Shown: positions 24,409 through 32,117 of the stretch, in pieces
Numbering within the stretch: position 1 is the stretch's first letter
How the letters are laid out: every line of letters begins with the position of its first letter
Notes under the pieces: generated by a model
Seen by the model: the letters and a program-made list of their open reading frames with translations, nothing else
What the model was told of the DNA's origin: nothing
Database searches by the model: none
Source: Hellea sp.
GTDB taxonomy: Bacteria > Pseudomonadota > Alphaproteobacteria > Caulobacterales > Maricaulaceae
NCBI GenBank assembly: GCA_020630275.1
Contig: JAHDBU010000002.1
Span: 18,708-60,974 of the forward strand
DNA: 42,267 nt
Direction of reading: 5' to 3'
Position numbers and translations under genes: made by a program

Positions 24409-25881
24409 CTAGAGCCCATGCCGGAAAGTCCTGTCATATTCGTCTTTGTAGACCAGGCAGTATTGGTCTTTGGGGGCTAGATAGAACTCGCCTCTAATGA
24501 CCATCATTTTGTAAGCGCTTTCAATTTTAATAAAACAGAGATCTCGACGGATTTTCTCGCTTTCGGCACAATAGTTATCGAAAGACTCGTTTTCGGCCAC
24601 GACGAATTCCGTCCACTTCCGGGCAGCGCCAGCGTTCTTCGCTGTTACTGGAACTTTCTTGAAATAGGACAGGGCTTTCGCGTTAAGTGCAATTTTTCGG
24701 CTATTCTCACGGTCTTTGACGACAGCCCCTTCACATTCTGGGCGATGCTCCAGTTGACCTCGCTCATACCAGCAATTCCCAACAAACATCCAGGATTTGC
24801 CCCGGTCATAGCCCAGACCCATGGCTCGGGAAAATGCGGTTTCGGCCTCTTCGCATTGGCCCTCATTATAGAGCGCTTCGCCGTATTGTGCCCAAGTTTT
24901 GCCCTGCCCGGTCATTTCCGCAGCCTTTTTTAGAATCGGAATAGCGCGTTCGTATTCGCGAGCCTGGCGAAACAGTTCAGACAAACGTATCAGGTTTTTT
25001 CCGTCCGTTTTTACCCGCCCGACGTTCATCTCCCGTTCGAGTATCAAGCCAGCCTGATAAGGCATGTCGTAATATTGGTAATATTCGACAATCTTTTTGA
25101 TCTCAGGCTCAGTCTCTATATGACCAGCCAAGTAAAGCAGCTTTTTGACTTCAAATGCTTCATCGTCCCGCCCACTTTGGGCCAGAAGCGACACCCAACT
25201 ATTCCAGAGGGTTCGGTCGTCTGGCCAACGGGCGATCATCTCTTTGATGAGGTCCGCCTGGGCGCCATCACGATTTGTATGATGATAGAGGAAGTTCAAC
25301 AGATCGTAGTGCTTACGCTCTTTGGGTTGCGCCGCAGCGAACCAGTCCTCTGCGCACTCAAGCGCCGCCTGATAGTTTTCGGCCTTGATATATGCCTGAT
25401 AAATGGTCAGGGCGTGTTCACCACATGGATCAGAAGGTGTGCCGACAACGGATTGCAAAAGGCGCACGCCGTCAACATATTGCCCGGATCCAATCAACAA
25501 TAGCGCTTTGTGCTTTGTGAATTCGCGGGACTCATCTTCGTTTAAACCGCCGGCCTGGATCGCCAAGTCAAAACTAGAAATCGCCGCCGGAAGATCATCA
25601 AGCTCATACTGGAGCTGCGCCATCATGCCGTGAATGCTCGAACGTTCATAAGCGCTAAGATCAGTGAGGGTCACGGCCTCGCCGAGCTTGTTAAGAGCCG
25701 CCGAAAAATTCTGCGATTTGATCAGATCTTGTGCATCAACCACTTTTTGACCAGCCGCTGTACCGAATTGACGGTTAGCATCCGACTGCGCCTGAACCGG
25801 TGTCGAAAATATAAAGGCGGCAAAGACCGAACCTAAACATGCTTTTTGAAAGGTGTTCTTACACCGCTGCAGAAACAACAT
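24409..25881 (-). CDS. Secreted TPR protein with Cys-containing C-terminal region (satellite copy)
   Basis: 490 residues, signal peptide ending near STPVQAQ. TPR repeats fill most of it: DLIKSQNFSAALNKLGEAV, LPAAISSFDLAIQAGGL, AALECAEDWFAAAQPKERKHYDLLNFLYHH, RQAREYERAIPILKKAAEM. The C-terminal third holds six cysteines in the same places as in the paralogue at 26247 (GQCEEAE, GNCWYE, PEC, NYC, DLCFIKIE, QYC). Two more cysteines (SDPC, LEC) are unique to this copy and may pair. It is likely a periplasmic partner of TonB, as TPR genes commonly close TonB/ExbB/ExbD operons. It has its own promoter, related to that of the satellite tonB. AGGGAGGAG precedes the ATG. Confidence 0.8.
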   Translation of the reverse strand: MLFLQRCKNTFQKACLGSVFAAFIFSTPVQAQSDANRQFGTAAGQKVVDAQDLIKSQNFSAALNKLGEAVTLTDLSAYERSSIHGMMAQLQYELDDLPAAISSFDLAIQAGGLNEDESREFTKHKALLLIGSGQYVDGVRLLQSVVGTPSDPCGEHALTIYQAYIKAENYQAALECAEDWFAAAQPKERKHYDLLNFLYHHTNRDGAQADLIKEMIARWPDDRTLWNSWVSLLAQSGRDDEAFEVKKLLYLAGHIETEPEIKKIVEYYQYYDMPYQAGLILEREMNVGRVKTDGKNLIRLSELFRQAREYERAIPILKKAAEMTGQGKTWAQYGEALYNEGQCEEAETAFSRAMGLGYDRGKSWMFVGNCWYERGQLEHRPECEGAVVKDRENSRKIALNAKALSYFKKVPVTAKNAGAARKWTEFVVAENESFDNYCAESEKIRRDLCFIKIESAYKMMVIRGEFYLAPKDQYCLVYKDEYDRTFRHGL

Positions 25882-25882
25882 T

Positions 25883-25937
25883 ATCTCCTCCCTAATGATT
25901 ATAGTTATTCTATAACATAATAATATCTATAATGCAA
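25883..25937 (-). promoter_or_regulatory. Promoter of the satellite TPR gene with palindrome over the -10
   Basis: -35 TTGCAT at 25937-25932, 17-base spacer, -10 TATAGA at 25914-25909. The palindrome GTTAT-nnn-ATAAC (25904-25916) covers the -10 and an AGGGAGGAG ribosome site follows. The layout matches the satellite tonB promoter almost base for base in spacing. Confidence 0.6.
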
Positions 25938-26079
25938 TAACATTACATTATGGAAAGATTGAGCTGAGATCACTCTAGGGCAAAACGTTTATAGACAATC
26001 AATCTCTGCGCTTAATCCACTCTGAAACGGCACACGGTGTACCCTGTCAAAAATCTTGAAATTCGAGTGTGTCCCGCTT

Positions 26080-26094
26080 GTTCCACGGTGGAAC
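26080..26094. promoter_or_regulatory. Perfect 15-base palindrome
   Basis: GTTCCAC-G-GTGGAAC. A related but imperfect palindrome, GGCACACGGTGTACC, lies 51 bases upstream at 26030-26044. They share the centre CACGGTG. They lie about 165 and 115 bases upstream of the satellite TPR promoter; function unknown. Confidence 0.35.
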
Positions 26095-26198
26095 TTTGGG
26101 CCGTACGACTTCAAAAACAGAGCAAGGTCTTGCTTCAAACAACACCCAATGACCTAAACGCAATCAAAGACTCGACAAAATAAGGCGTTGTTAAACCA

Positions 26199-26225
26199 TA
26201 AAAAAAACCCCGCTCAAGGCGGGGT
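26199..26225 (-). terminator. Rho-independent terminator of the core TonB operon
   Basis: On the minus strand ACCCCGC-CTTGA-GCGGGGT followed by TTTTTTT, starting 22 bases after the TPR stop. A textbook terminator. Confidence 0.92.
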
Positions 26226-26246
26226 CCTTTAGAGTTCTTTCACAAA

Positions 26247-27728
26247 CTATTGTTTCGTCGTCCGATACTCGGCGTCATATTCCGCCTTGAACTTGGTGCA
26301 GTGCTTATCCTCATCCTTTAGGAAGAAGCCACCCTTAATAATCTCAAGCTTATAAGCATTCTCGATTTTGATCATGCACAAGTCTTTCGCCAGCTTAGCC
26401 CGCTCTTCGCAGCGTGTCTCGAAGGACTTGTTTTCAGTGGTCACAAAGTCAATCCACTTCTGGGCAGAACGGTAATCACGAGCTGTCGCCGGTACCTTTC
26501 GGAAAGCTGCCAAGGCCTGTTCATTGAACTTGACCTTGTTTGTCGCCATGCGTTGCTCAGGTGTTGTATTGACACAGGATGGACGCTCTTCTTTTTGTCC
26601 CTGCTCATAACGGCAGTTGGCGATCAACATCCATGACTTGCCCCGATCATAGCCCATATCCATGGCACGTTTGAGATTTGACTCAGCCTCTTCGCAGCGG
26701 CCTTGGTTATACAGCGCCTCGCCATACTGCGCCCAAGATTTGGAACGGCCTGAGGCTTCGGCAGCCCGCTTAAGGATCGGTAGCGCGCGCTCATATTCTC
26801 GCGCCTGACGGAAGAGTTCTGACAAACGCACCAAGTTCTTGGCGTCGGCCTGCACTCGACCAGCGTTCATTTCCTTTTCGAGGATTTGAGCGGCCTGAAA
26901 CGGCATCTCGTAATACTGATAATATTCAATGACTTTTTTGATGTCGCTTTCGCTGGTCATAGCACCGGCCAGATACAGCATTTTGTTCACTTCGAAGGCG
27001 TCCTGTTCCCGACCACCCATGGAGAGTAGCGAGATCCAGCTATCCCAAAGGGATTTGTCTTCGGGCCAGCGACCGATCATCTCTTTGATGATGTCTGCCT
27101 GGCGACCTTGCATGCCCAAGTCGTTGTAGAGGAAGTTCAGCAAGTCAAAATGCTTACGCTCTTTCGGACTTGCATTCCGGAACCACTTCTCGGCCCAGGG
27201 CAGAGCCTGTCGGTATTGCTCGGCTTGGACCCAGGCTTGCATAATGTACTGAACATATTTCGGGTCTTCCCGACCCTGACGGCGCACCCACGCTTCGAGA
27301 CGCTGAGCACCTTCGACATATTGACCATTGGCAATCAACAGCTGAGCGATATTATTCTCGTAGGAGTCGACCTCATTCGGCAGCAACCCACCCGCATTAA
27401 CGGCGTTCTGGTAGTTTGAAAGAGCGGACCCCAGATCATCTACTTCATAATAATATGCACCCATCATGGAATAAATGGTTGAGCGCTCATAAGCATTCAG
27501 TTCTGGTAGTGAAATGGCCTCATTCAGTTTAGAAATCGCCGCACTATACTGTTGAGACTGCGCCATGGTTTGCGCATCGTTCACGATCTGACCCGCGGCT
27601 GAACCAAACTGGCGACCCTCAGCCTGTGCTTCTGCAACAGGGGTAAACGTCGTCGTGACCGCCAATGATGTTGTCAACGCTAACGCAGCTGCTGCCGTAA
27701 ATTTAACCAGTGTGTTTTTCAGTTTCAT
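26247..27728 (-). CDS. Secreted TPR protein, last gene of the core TonB operon
   Basis: 493 residues, signal peptide ending near PVAEAQ. It is built from TPR-like repeats (MAQSQQYSAAISKLNEAI, LGSALSNYQNAVNAGGL, RQALPWAEKWFRNASPKERKHFDLLNFLYND, RQAREYERALPILKRAAEA). The C-terminal third has six cysteines (GRCEEAE, ANCRYE, PSC, TRC, DLCMIKIE, KHC), matching the paralogue at 24409, plausible for periplasmic disulfides. In other bacteria a TPR gene follows exbB2-exbD2-tonB2; its role is thought to be in organising the TonB complex or its receptor partner. It lies 39 bases after tonB and before a strong terminator. Confidence 0.85.
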   Translation of the reverse strand: MKLKNTLVKFTAAAALALTTSLAVTTTFTPVAEAQAEGRQFGSAAGQIVNDAQTMAQSQQYSAAISKLNEAISLPELNAYERSTIYSMMGAYYYEVDDLGSALSNYQNAVNAGGLLPNEVDSYENNIAQLLIANGQYVEGAQRLEAWVRRQGREDPKYVQYIMQAWVQAEQYRQALPWAEKWFRNASPKERKHFDLLNFLYNDLGMQGRQADIIKEMIGRWPEDKSLWDSWISLLSMGGREQDAFEVNKMLYLAGAMTSESDIKKVIEYYQYYEMPFQAAQILEKEMNAGRVQADAKNLVRLSELFRQAREYERALPILKRAAEASGRSKSWAQYGEALYNQGRCEEAESNLKRAMDMGYDRGKSWMLIANCRYEQGQKEERPSCVNTTPEQRMATNKVKFNEQALAAFRKVPATARDYRSAQKWIDFVTTENKSFETRCEERAKLAKDLCMIKIENAYKLEIIKGGFFLKDEDKHCTKFKAEYDAEYRTTKQ

Positions 27729-27760
27729 CTTCCGAAATCTCCTAGAAATCAGGTGGAGGG

Positions 27761-27779
27761 CTGCCGGTTATTCCGGCAG
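27761..27779 (-). promoter_or_regulatory. Intercistronic RNA hairpin with the tonB stop codon in its loop
   Basis: On the minus strand CTGCCGG-AATAA-CCGGCAG is a perfect 7-base stem; the TAA in the loop is the stop codon of tonB (27770-27768). No T-run follows, so it should not terminate; it may stabilise or process the mRNA, or slow the ribosome at the stop. Confidence 0.55.
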
Positions 27780-28409
27780 AATGTTTCCGCGCTCGTCGGA
27801 TACACGATAGGTAATTTTGGTTTCAACACCGCGCATCTCAACCGCGTTCCCGTCGACAATTTTTGGACGGTATTTGAATTTGGACGTCGCGCGGATTGAT
27901 TCCCGCTCGAACATACTGTGCGAACAGAAATAGGCCTTAATGTTAAAAGGTACACCGCTCGTGTTCACATCGAACCGCATTTTGCAGTGGCCAGATTTAC
28001 CATCACGCAGGGCGCGATCCGGAACCTTGCCTGGCATACGGACGAGAGGCTGTGCATCACGATCACTAACCTGGATCTTGAAATCTTTCCGGTCCAGCTT
28101 TGGCTTTTCGAATTCTGGAACAGCACCCGTTACCGTCGCAATCGCTTCCGCAGGACGGCTGGCTTCTTCAACTTCAATACGCGGAGCCGGCGGCGGGGTT
28201 TCAACGTCCCGGCTACGGGTTGCTCGCTGAACAGTCCGGCGGCGTTCAACAATCTCTTCCGCTTGCGGATTGATCTCAAAATCAAGAGCCTCGAGCTTTT
28301 CCTTGGCTTCGAACTCGTCACTGATCAGGAATATCATGAACAGGAACAAACCGACCGTGATCAAAAACGCTAACGGTGTTGCGATAATGAATCTAATGAG
28401 AGATTTCAT
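27768..28409 (-). CDS. tonB: Energy transducer TonB, core copy
   Basis: 213 residues. A membrane helix at about 8-29, a linker with TPPPAPRIEVEE, and a C-terminal TonB domain (SGHCKMRFDVNTSGVPFNIKAYFCSHSMFER, ATSKFKYRPKIVDG, VETKITYRV). The two C-domain cysteines match those in the satellite copy at 23008; both proteins are 213 residues long and align throughout, so they are clear paralogues. It lies 15 bases after the second exbD. The linker is Arg-rich (ERRRTVQRATRSR) and lacks the long Glu-Pro/Lys-Pro repeats of enteric TonB. Confidence 0.92.
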   Translation of the reverse strand: MKSLIRFIIATPLAFLITVGLFLFMIFLISDEFEAKEKLEALDFEINPQAEEIVERRRTVQRATRSRDVETPPPAPRIEVEEASRPAEAIATVTGAVPEFEKPKLDRKDFKIQVSDRDAQPLVRMPGKVPDRALRDGKSGHCKMRFDVNTSGVPFNIKAYFCSHSMFERESIRATSKFKYRPKIVDGNAVEMRGVETKITYRVSDERGNILPE

Positions 28410-28424
28410 AATTCATACCTTCCT

Positions 28425-28823
28425 TTATTTGGTCGATACGCGGGTCTGGATTTCCAGATCCTGTACCATATCCTGAATATCCCAAATGACACCGGATGAA
28501 GCCTCGCGATCGCCAATGATAATCGCTGTCGCTTCTGGAGTTTCATCCTTCATGGACTGGAGAATTGGACGAATCTCATTCACCTCATAAGGCTGATCGG
28601 CAATCCATATCTCGTCTATCTCGTTGACAGCAATGAGAATTGTCGGATTCCACTCTTTGTCTTCATCGGCAAATGGCTTAGTCGGCTCGATACCGGCTGG
28701 TTTGACGAATACGGTCGTAACGATGAAGAAAATCAGCAGAATAAATACGACGTCCAGCATAGGAGTCATGTTCAATTCGGTATCTTCTTCCTGTACATCG
28801 ATTCTTGATCGTCTTCTTGACAT
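28425..28823 (-). CDS. exbD: ExbD-type biopolymer transport protein, second copy
   Basis: 132 residues. One membrane helix with NMTPMLDVVFILLIFFIVTT, including the conserved Asp that carries protons in ExbD/TolR/MotB relatives, then a periplasmic domain (PTILIAVNEIDEIWIADQPYEV). ExbD works with ExbB to turn proton flow into motion of TonB. It lacks the cysteines of the neighbouring ExbD. The 39-base gap to the preceding exbD is AT-rich. Confidence 0.93.
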   Translation of the reverse strand: MSRRRSRIDVQEEDTELNMTPMLDVVFILLIFFIVTTVFVKPAGIEPTKPFADEDKEWNPTILIAVNEIDEIWIADQPYEVNEIRPILQSMKDETPEATAIIIGDREASSGVIWDIQDMVQDLEIQTRVSTK

Positions 28824-28862
28824 GTCGTTACCTTATTACATTATTGGATTAAAGTCAATGTT

Positions 28863-29276
28863 CTAGCTGCTTTTACCAACGACCTCGAACTTGGTTTTGA
28901 GGTTTCGCTTGGTAAATTTGTCCTTCAACATGACTTGAACATAGTGATCAGCTGCGTAATGAACACGGATCAACACAGTCGCACCAGGCTTATTGGCCAG
29001 ATGACCTTCGACCGCGATATCGACTTCTGTACACTCCCTTGGGAAGCCTTCAACAGAACATAAACTTTGCTCGTCGACATAAACCGGGATGACCGGTTTT
29101 GGTTCACCTGAGCTTTGTCCGCCGCCATCCGCGGGACGGGTAAAGTCAAGGCCTGTTTCGTTCAAGAATGTCGCTGTCACGATGAAGAAGATCAGCATGA
29201 TGAAGACGATGTCCAGCATTGGTGTCATATCGACGCCGCTATCATCATCTCCCAGTTTTCTACGGGCTTTACGCAT
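28863..29276 (-). CDS. exbD: ExbD-type biopolymer transport protein, first copy, with periplasmic Cys pair
   Basis: 137 residues. The membrane helix contains DMTPMLDIVFIMLIFFIVTA with the proton-carrying Asp. The periplasmic domain has two cysteines ten residues apart (LCSVEGFPREC), absent from the second copy, suggesting a disulfide. Starts directly after the exbB stop with no gap. Two different ExbD proteins in one operon suggest a mixed ExbD dimer or two alternative motors; this is inference. Confidence 0.93.
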   Translation of the reverse strand: MRKARRKLGDDDSGVDMTPMLDIVFIMLIFFIVTATFLNETGLDFTRPADGGGQSSGEPKPVIPVYVDEQSLCSVEGFPRECTEVDIAVEGHLANKPGATVLIRVHYAADHYVQVMLKDKFTKRNLKTKFEVVGKSS

Positions 29277-29807
29277 CTAGAGTCTCCCTAAATCGTCGGA
29301 GAATTTCGCTGTCTCGCGACGGGCACGACGCTCAAAATAGGTCGGGAAGAACATCCCGGAAAGAGCGATGGTCATACCGGCCATGGTTGGAATGGTTGCC
29401 TTGAAGATACCGCCAGCCATATCGCGAGCATTGGATGAGCCAGACAAGGCCATCTTATCGAACACTTCGATCATCCCTGTCACCGTTCCAAGCAGACCCA
29501 GAAGCGGCGCCAGAGCGACCATGGTTTTGATAATATCAACATTTTGCGATGTATTGGCTTTGACCTCTGAGATCAGCTCGTCCTTGATCGCCAAGGCTCT
29601 CCAGGATGTTTTGTCTTCACGAGCACCCCATTCACTTTTCAGGCGGCGCAGCATGGATCTATGCCCGACCTGATAATAAGCGACGCGTTCGAAAATAAAG
29701 GCCCAGAGGAAAAACGCCAGGATCATAATAGCGAGTAGAACTGGTCCCCCGCTATTGAGAAACTGCTGAAGACTAGCCAGCGCGTTTACCGGATTGAGAA
29801 GTTCCAT
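29277..29807 (-). CDS. exbB: ExbB-type proton channel protein (MotA/TolQ/ExbB family)
   Basis: 176 residues with three membrane helices. GSGGPVLLAIMILAFFLWAFIFER-type first helix, then [24 protein letters not shown] and GGIFKATIPTMAGMTIALSGMFF, the standard ExbB/TolQ core. It forms the pentameric channel around ExbD in the inner membrane. GGGAGG stands seven bases upstream of the ATG. A perfect hairpin separates it from the longer ExbB-like gene. Confidence 0.93.
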   Translation of the reverse strand: MELLNPVNALASLQQFLNSGGPVLLAIMILAFFLWAFIFERVAYYQVGHRSMLRRLKSEWGAREDKTSWRALAIKDELISEVKANTSQNVDIIKTMVALAPLLGLLGTVTGMIEVFDKMALSGSSNARDMAGGIFKATIPTMAGMTIALSGMFFPTYFERRARRETAKFSDDLGRL

Positions 29808-29825
29808 TGGTTTCCTCCCAGTGGA

Positions 29826-29844
29826 GCGGCGCCTTAGGCGCCGC
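29826..29844 (-). promoter_or_regulatory. Intercistronic RNA hairpin with a stop codon in its loop
   Basis: On the minus strand GCGGCGCC-TAA-GGCGCCGC is a perfect 8-base stem whose three-base loop is exactly the stop codon of the TtpC-like gene (29836-29834). The ribosome site of exbB (GGGAGG) follows after a few bases. No T-run, so not a terminator. Confidence 0.6.
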
Positions 29845-31219
29845 GGTTCTCAACGTGGCGAGCCACGATACCGGCCGACTGCTCTTCCAGTGTGGATTGA
29901 ACTCCACGGGCCAGAGACGAACAGAAGCTGTGCAGGATCAGGAGCGGAATCGCCGCAATCAGACCCAACATTGTCGTAACAAGCGCTTCCGAAATACCGC
30001 CAGCCATTGTCTGGGCGTTACCTGTACCGAAGATTGTCATAGCCTGGAAGGTCTTGATCATACCTGTAACAGTACCGAGAAGACCCATCAGAGGCGCGAT
30101 ACCAGCACCGAGCTTTAAGAGGCTCAGTCCAAACTCGAGCTTAGGTGTCTCTTTCAGGATAGCTTCGTCAATCGCGAGCTCAACAGCATCGCCACCACGG
30201 TCTTTTACGCCCTCATAGGCAGACATGACGCGACCTAGCGGATTTTTACCTGGCTGAGACTTACGCTTCTGGCCGCGGACAGCAGCAGAAATCGCCATCA
30301 AGCGCAGGATATTAAGAATACCGAAAATCGCACCAACAGCTAACAGGCCGAGGATCAGCTTACCAATCCAGCCACCCTGATTGATCCGCTCCATTGTTGT
30401 CGGATAACGATCAAAGGTCTTGACCAAAGAGCCCCGAGTCGGATCGATTGGCGCGTAAACAACGTCGCCAGCACTCGCGGATCCGACACGCCCAGCAGCC
30501 GCATTCGGCTCACCGCCACGTTGACGCTTTGGCATAGAAAGTGGCAACTGACCACGAGAGGCCGCAGAAGAGGTGTAGCTCAAAAACTCGCCGCCTGATT
30601 TTGTAAAGACTGCGAACGGGCCGACCCGAGTGACATCTACGGGCTCACCACTATTGTGGTTAGCAACCTGAGCCTGGAAGGTTTTGACCTCACGCTGGGC
30701 GCGGATCTCGTCCAACATGGTTGTGTACATCAGGTTCAACTGCTCAGTTGTCGGCAACGCTTTTGACTCAGCAATTTTTTCCAGCTCGGCTGTCCGGCCT
30801 GGCATCTCGGCTGACACCATGGAGTTATCCAGTGTTGCACGAAATTCACCAGCTTTTGTGCGAGACAGACCAAAAACTTCACTAAATTCACCGGTTGCGG
30901 CATCACGCTCGGCTGTCAAATTGGCGATCAGGCCGTCATTCCGGCTGAACTGGCCGCGAATTTGCGCTTCGCGAGCCTCTAGCTGGCGCAGCTCTGAGCG
31001 CGCCTCAGACAGAAGTCCGGCACGGCTGTCACGTTCAGCACGGAATTTTGCTTCTCTTTGGCGATTTTCCTGCAAAACCTTTGCGGAGTCCGAACGGATT
31101 TGACGCAGAACGTCTGAAACGGACTGGGCTTCGGCAGAAGCAGGTACCGTTGCGATAAATGCAGACGCGGCAATCAGCGCGACCATACATGATTTTAACA
31201 TTTTCATTGGATTTCTCAT
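29834..31219 (-). CDS. Long ExbB-family protein with coiled-coil N-terminus (TtpC-like)
   Basis: 461 residues. A signal peptide ending in SAEAQ, a charged coiled coil (about 30-110, [18 protein letters not shown]), a linker domain, then the MotA/TolQ/ExbB region: a first helix ([20 protein letters not shown]), [23 protein letters not shown] and [26 protein letters not shown]. This layout is that of TtpC, an added component of the Vibrio TonB2 system. The precise symbol is withheld because homology beyond architecture cannot be tested here. It directly precedes exbB and follows DUF3450. ATG at 31219; a GGGGG stretch lies ten bases upstream. Confidence 0.87.
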   Translation of the reverse strand: MRNPMKMLKSCMVALIAASAFIATVPASAEAQSVSDVLRQIRSDSAKVLQENRQREAKFRAERDSRAGLLSEARSELRQLEAREAQIRGQFSRNDGLIANLTAERDAATGEFSEVFGLSRTKAGEFRATLDNSMVSAEMPGRTAELEKIAESKALPTTEQLNLMYTTMLDEIRAQREVKTFQAQVANHNSGEPVDVTRVGPFAVFTKSGGEFLSYTSSAASRGQLPLSMPKRQRGGEPNAAAGRVGSASAGDVVYAPIDPTRGSLVKTFDRYPTTMERINQGGWIGKLILGLLAVGAIFGILNILRLMAISAAVRGQKRKSQPGKNPLGRVMSAYEGVKDRGGDAVELAIDEAILKETPKLEFGLSLLKLGAGIAPLMGLLGTVTGMIKTFQAMTIFGTGNAQTMAGGISEALVTTMLGLIAAIPLLILHSFCSSLARGVQSTLEEQSAGIVARHVENRGA

Positions 31220-31240
31220 TTTAACAATACCCCCAAATTC

Positions 31241-32002
31241 CTATTGCGCCAGCTTTACTGGAATGCTGACCATGCCCTGAGTGGCTTCACCCTTGGCCAT
31301 CCGAATGGCTTGACGCATTTGAAGCGCAAGACCGGAGTCGACAGACTCCCAACTCTTGGAACCCAGGTCATAAAACTTTATTTCGTCTTCTTCTTTCGTC
31401 ATATAAACAAATGACACACGCCCAAATCGAAGATAATCAACTGTGCGCTGAGCATCATCAGGGTGCGGGCCTTCATAAGAATTAACGCCCTGCCCGTAAG
31501 TCACCTCGTTCTGGTAAGCTGTCAGAATTTGACGATATTGCTCAACAGGTGCGATCGCTGGATCAGAAAGATTCTCCATTACACGGTGAACATCTGCCAG
31601 GCGGCGCTCAACGTTGAACGGATAATCTTTACGAATTTCCTCTTCCAAGGCGACGGCCATCCGAATCATCATAGGCACAAGATCCTGCTTGGTCTGCTCG
31701 ACTGTCGACAACTGCTCTCGTAAAGAGGCAATCTCGTCCGTTTGAGACTCCAAATAAAGCTCTTGGCGTTTCACGAAAATATCTAGACTGTCCTTTCGCT
31801 GCAACAGAGCAGAGTATTCACGCTGCATATCCCCGGCTTCATCATCCAATTTTTCAACCGTCTGCTGAGACGCAGCACTTGATTGAGTTGACTGCCGTGC
31901 TTCTCGAAGCGCTTCATCCAGCTGAGCTGATGCTGAAGACGCAAAAGCAACCGTGGCAACCCCCGCCAACAAAATGCATTTTGCTGTTTTTAAGTTCGAC
32001 AT
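31241..32002 (-). CDS. DUF3450 periplasmic protein, copy next to the TtpC-like gene
   Basis: 253 residues, signal peptide ending in SSASAQ. A long coiled coil (about 30-110) is followed by the DUF3450 core: MMIRMAVALEEEIRKDYPFNVERRLADV, YQNEVTYGQGVNSY, YLRFGRVSFVYMT and LRQAIRMAKGEA-like ending. DUF3450 genes start TonB2-type operons with TtpC in several proteobacteria; function unknown, likely periplasmic partner. The ATG at 32002 is chosen for GGAAGGAA upstream and because the signal peptide begins there; the frame opens further to 32134. Confidence 0.85.
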   Translation of the reverse strand: MSNLKTAKCILLAGVATVAFASSASAQLDEALREARQSTQSSAASQQTVEKLDDEAGDMQREYSALLQRKDSLDIFVKRQELYLESQTDEIASLREQLSTVEQTKQDLVPMMIRMAVALEEEIRKDYPFNVERRLADVHRVMENLSDPAIAPVEQYRQILTAYQNEVTYGQGVNSYEGPHPDDAQRTVDYLRFGRVSFVYMTKEEDEIKFYDLGSKSWESVDSGLALQMRQAIRMAKGEATQGMVSIPVKLAQ

Positions 32003-32052
32003 GGTTTCCTTCCAACTTAGTTTCATTTGTTTACCCACTAAGTGAGCTGTTC

Positions 32053-32093
32053 GTATGGGCGGCATAAAACACGCCATTTTTTGCAACCCATAC
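32053..32093 (-). promoter_or_regulatory. Long stem-loop between the two DUF3450 genes
   Basis: GTATGGG (32053-32059) pairs with CCCATAC (32087-32093); inside, GCA and AAAA pair with TTTT and TGC across two small mismatches, leaving a 7-base loop. About 14 base pairs in all. No T-run follows on the minus strand. Probably an mRNA processing or stability element in the 115-base gap. Confidence 0.5.
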
Positions 32094-32117
32094 GGCTTGC
32101 AAAATTCTTCAAATTCA

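Larger units (their letters stand above)
25882..26246. other. Gene-free stretch between the two long TPR genes
   Basis: 365 bases. It holds the promoter of the satellite TPR gene (to about 25950), two palindromes centred on CACGGTG (26030-26044 and 26080-26094) and the terminator of the core TonB operon (26199-26225). No convincing reading frame is seen; a small RNA cannot be excluded. Confidence 0.6.

Noticed and set aside
25075-25503. 142-codon plus-strand frame, with a similar-looking one at 27108-27419
   Set aside because: Both are antisense to the paralogous TPR genes. Their resemblance follows from the conserved sense strand.
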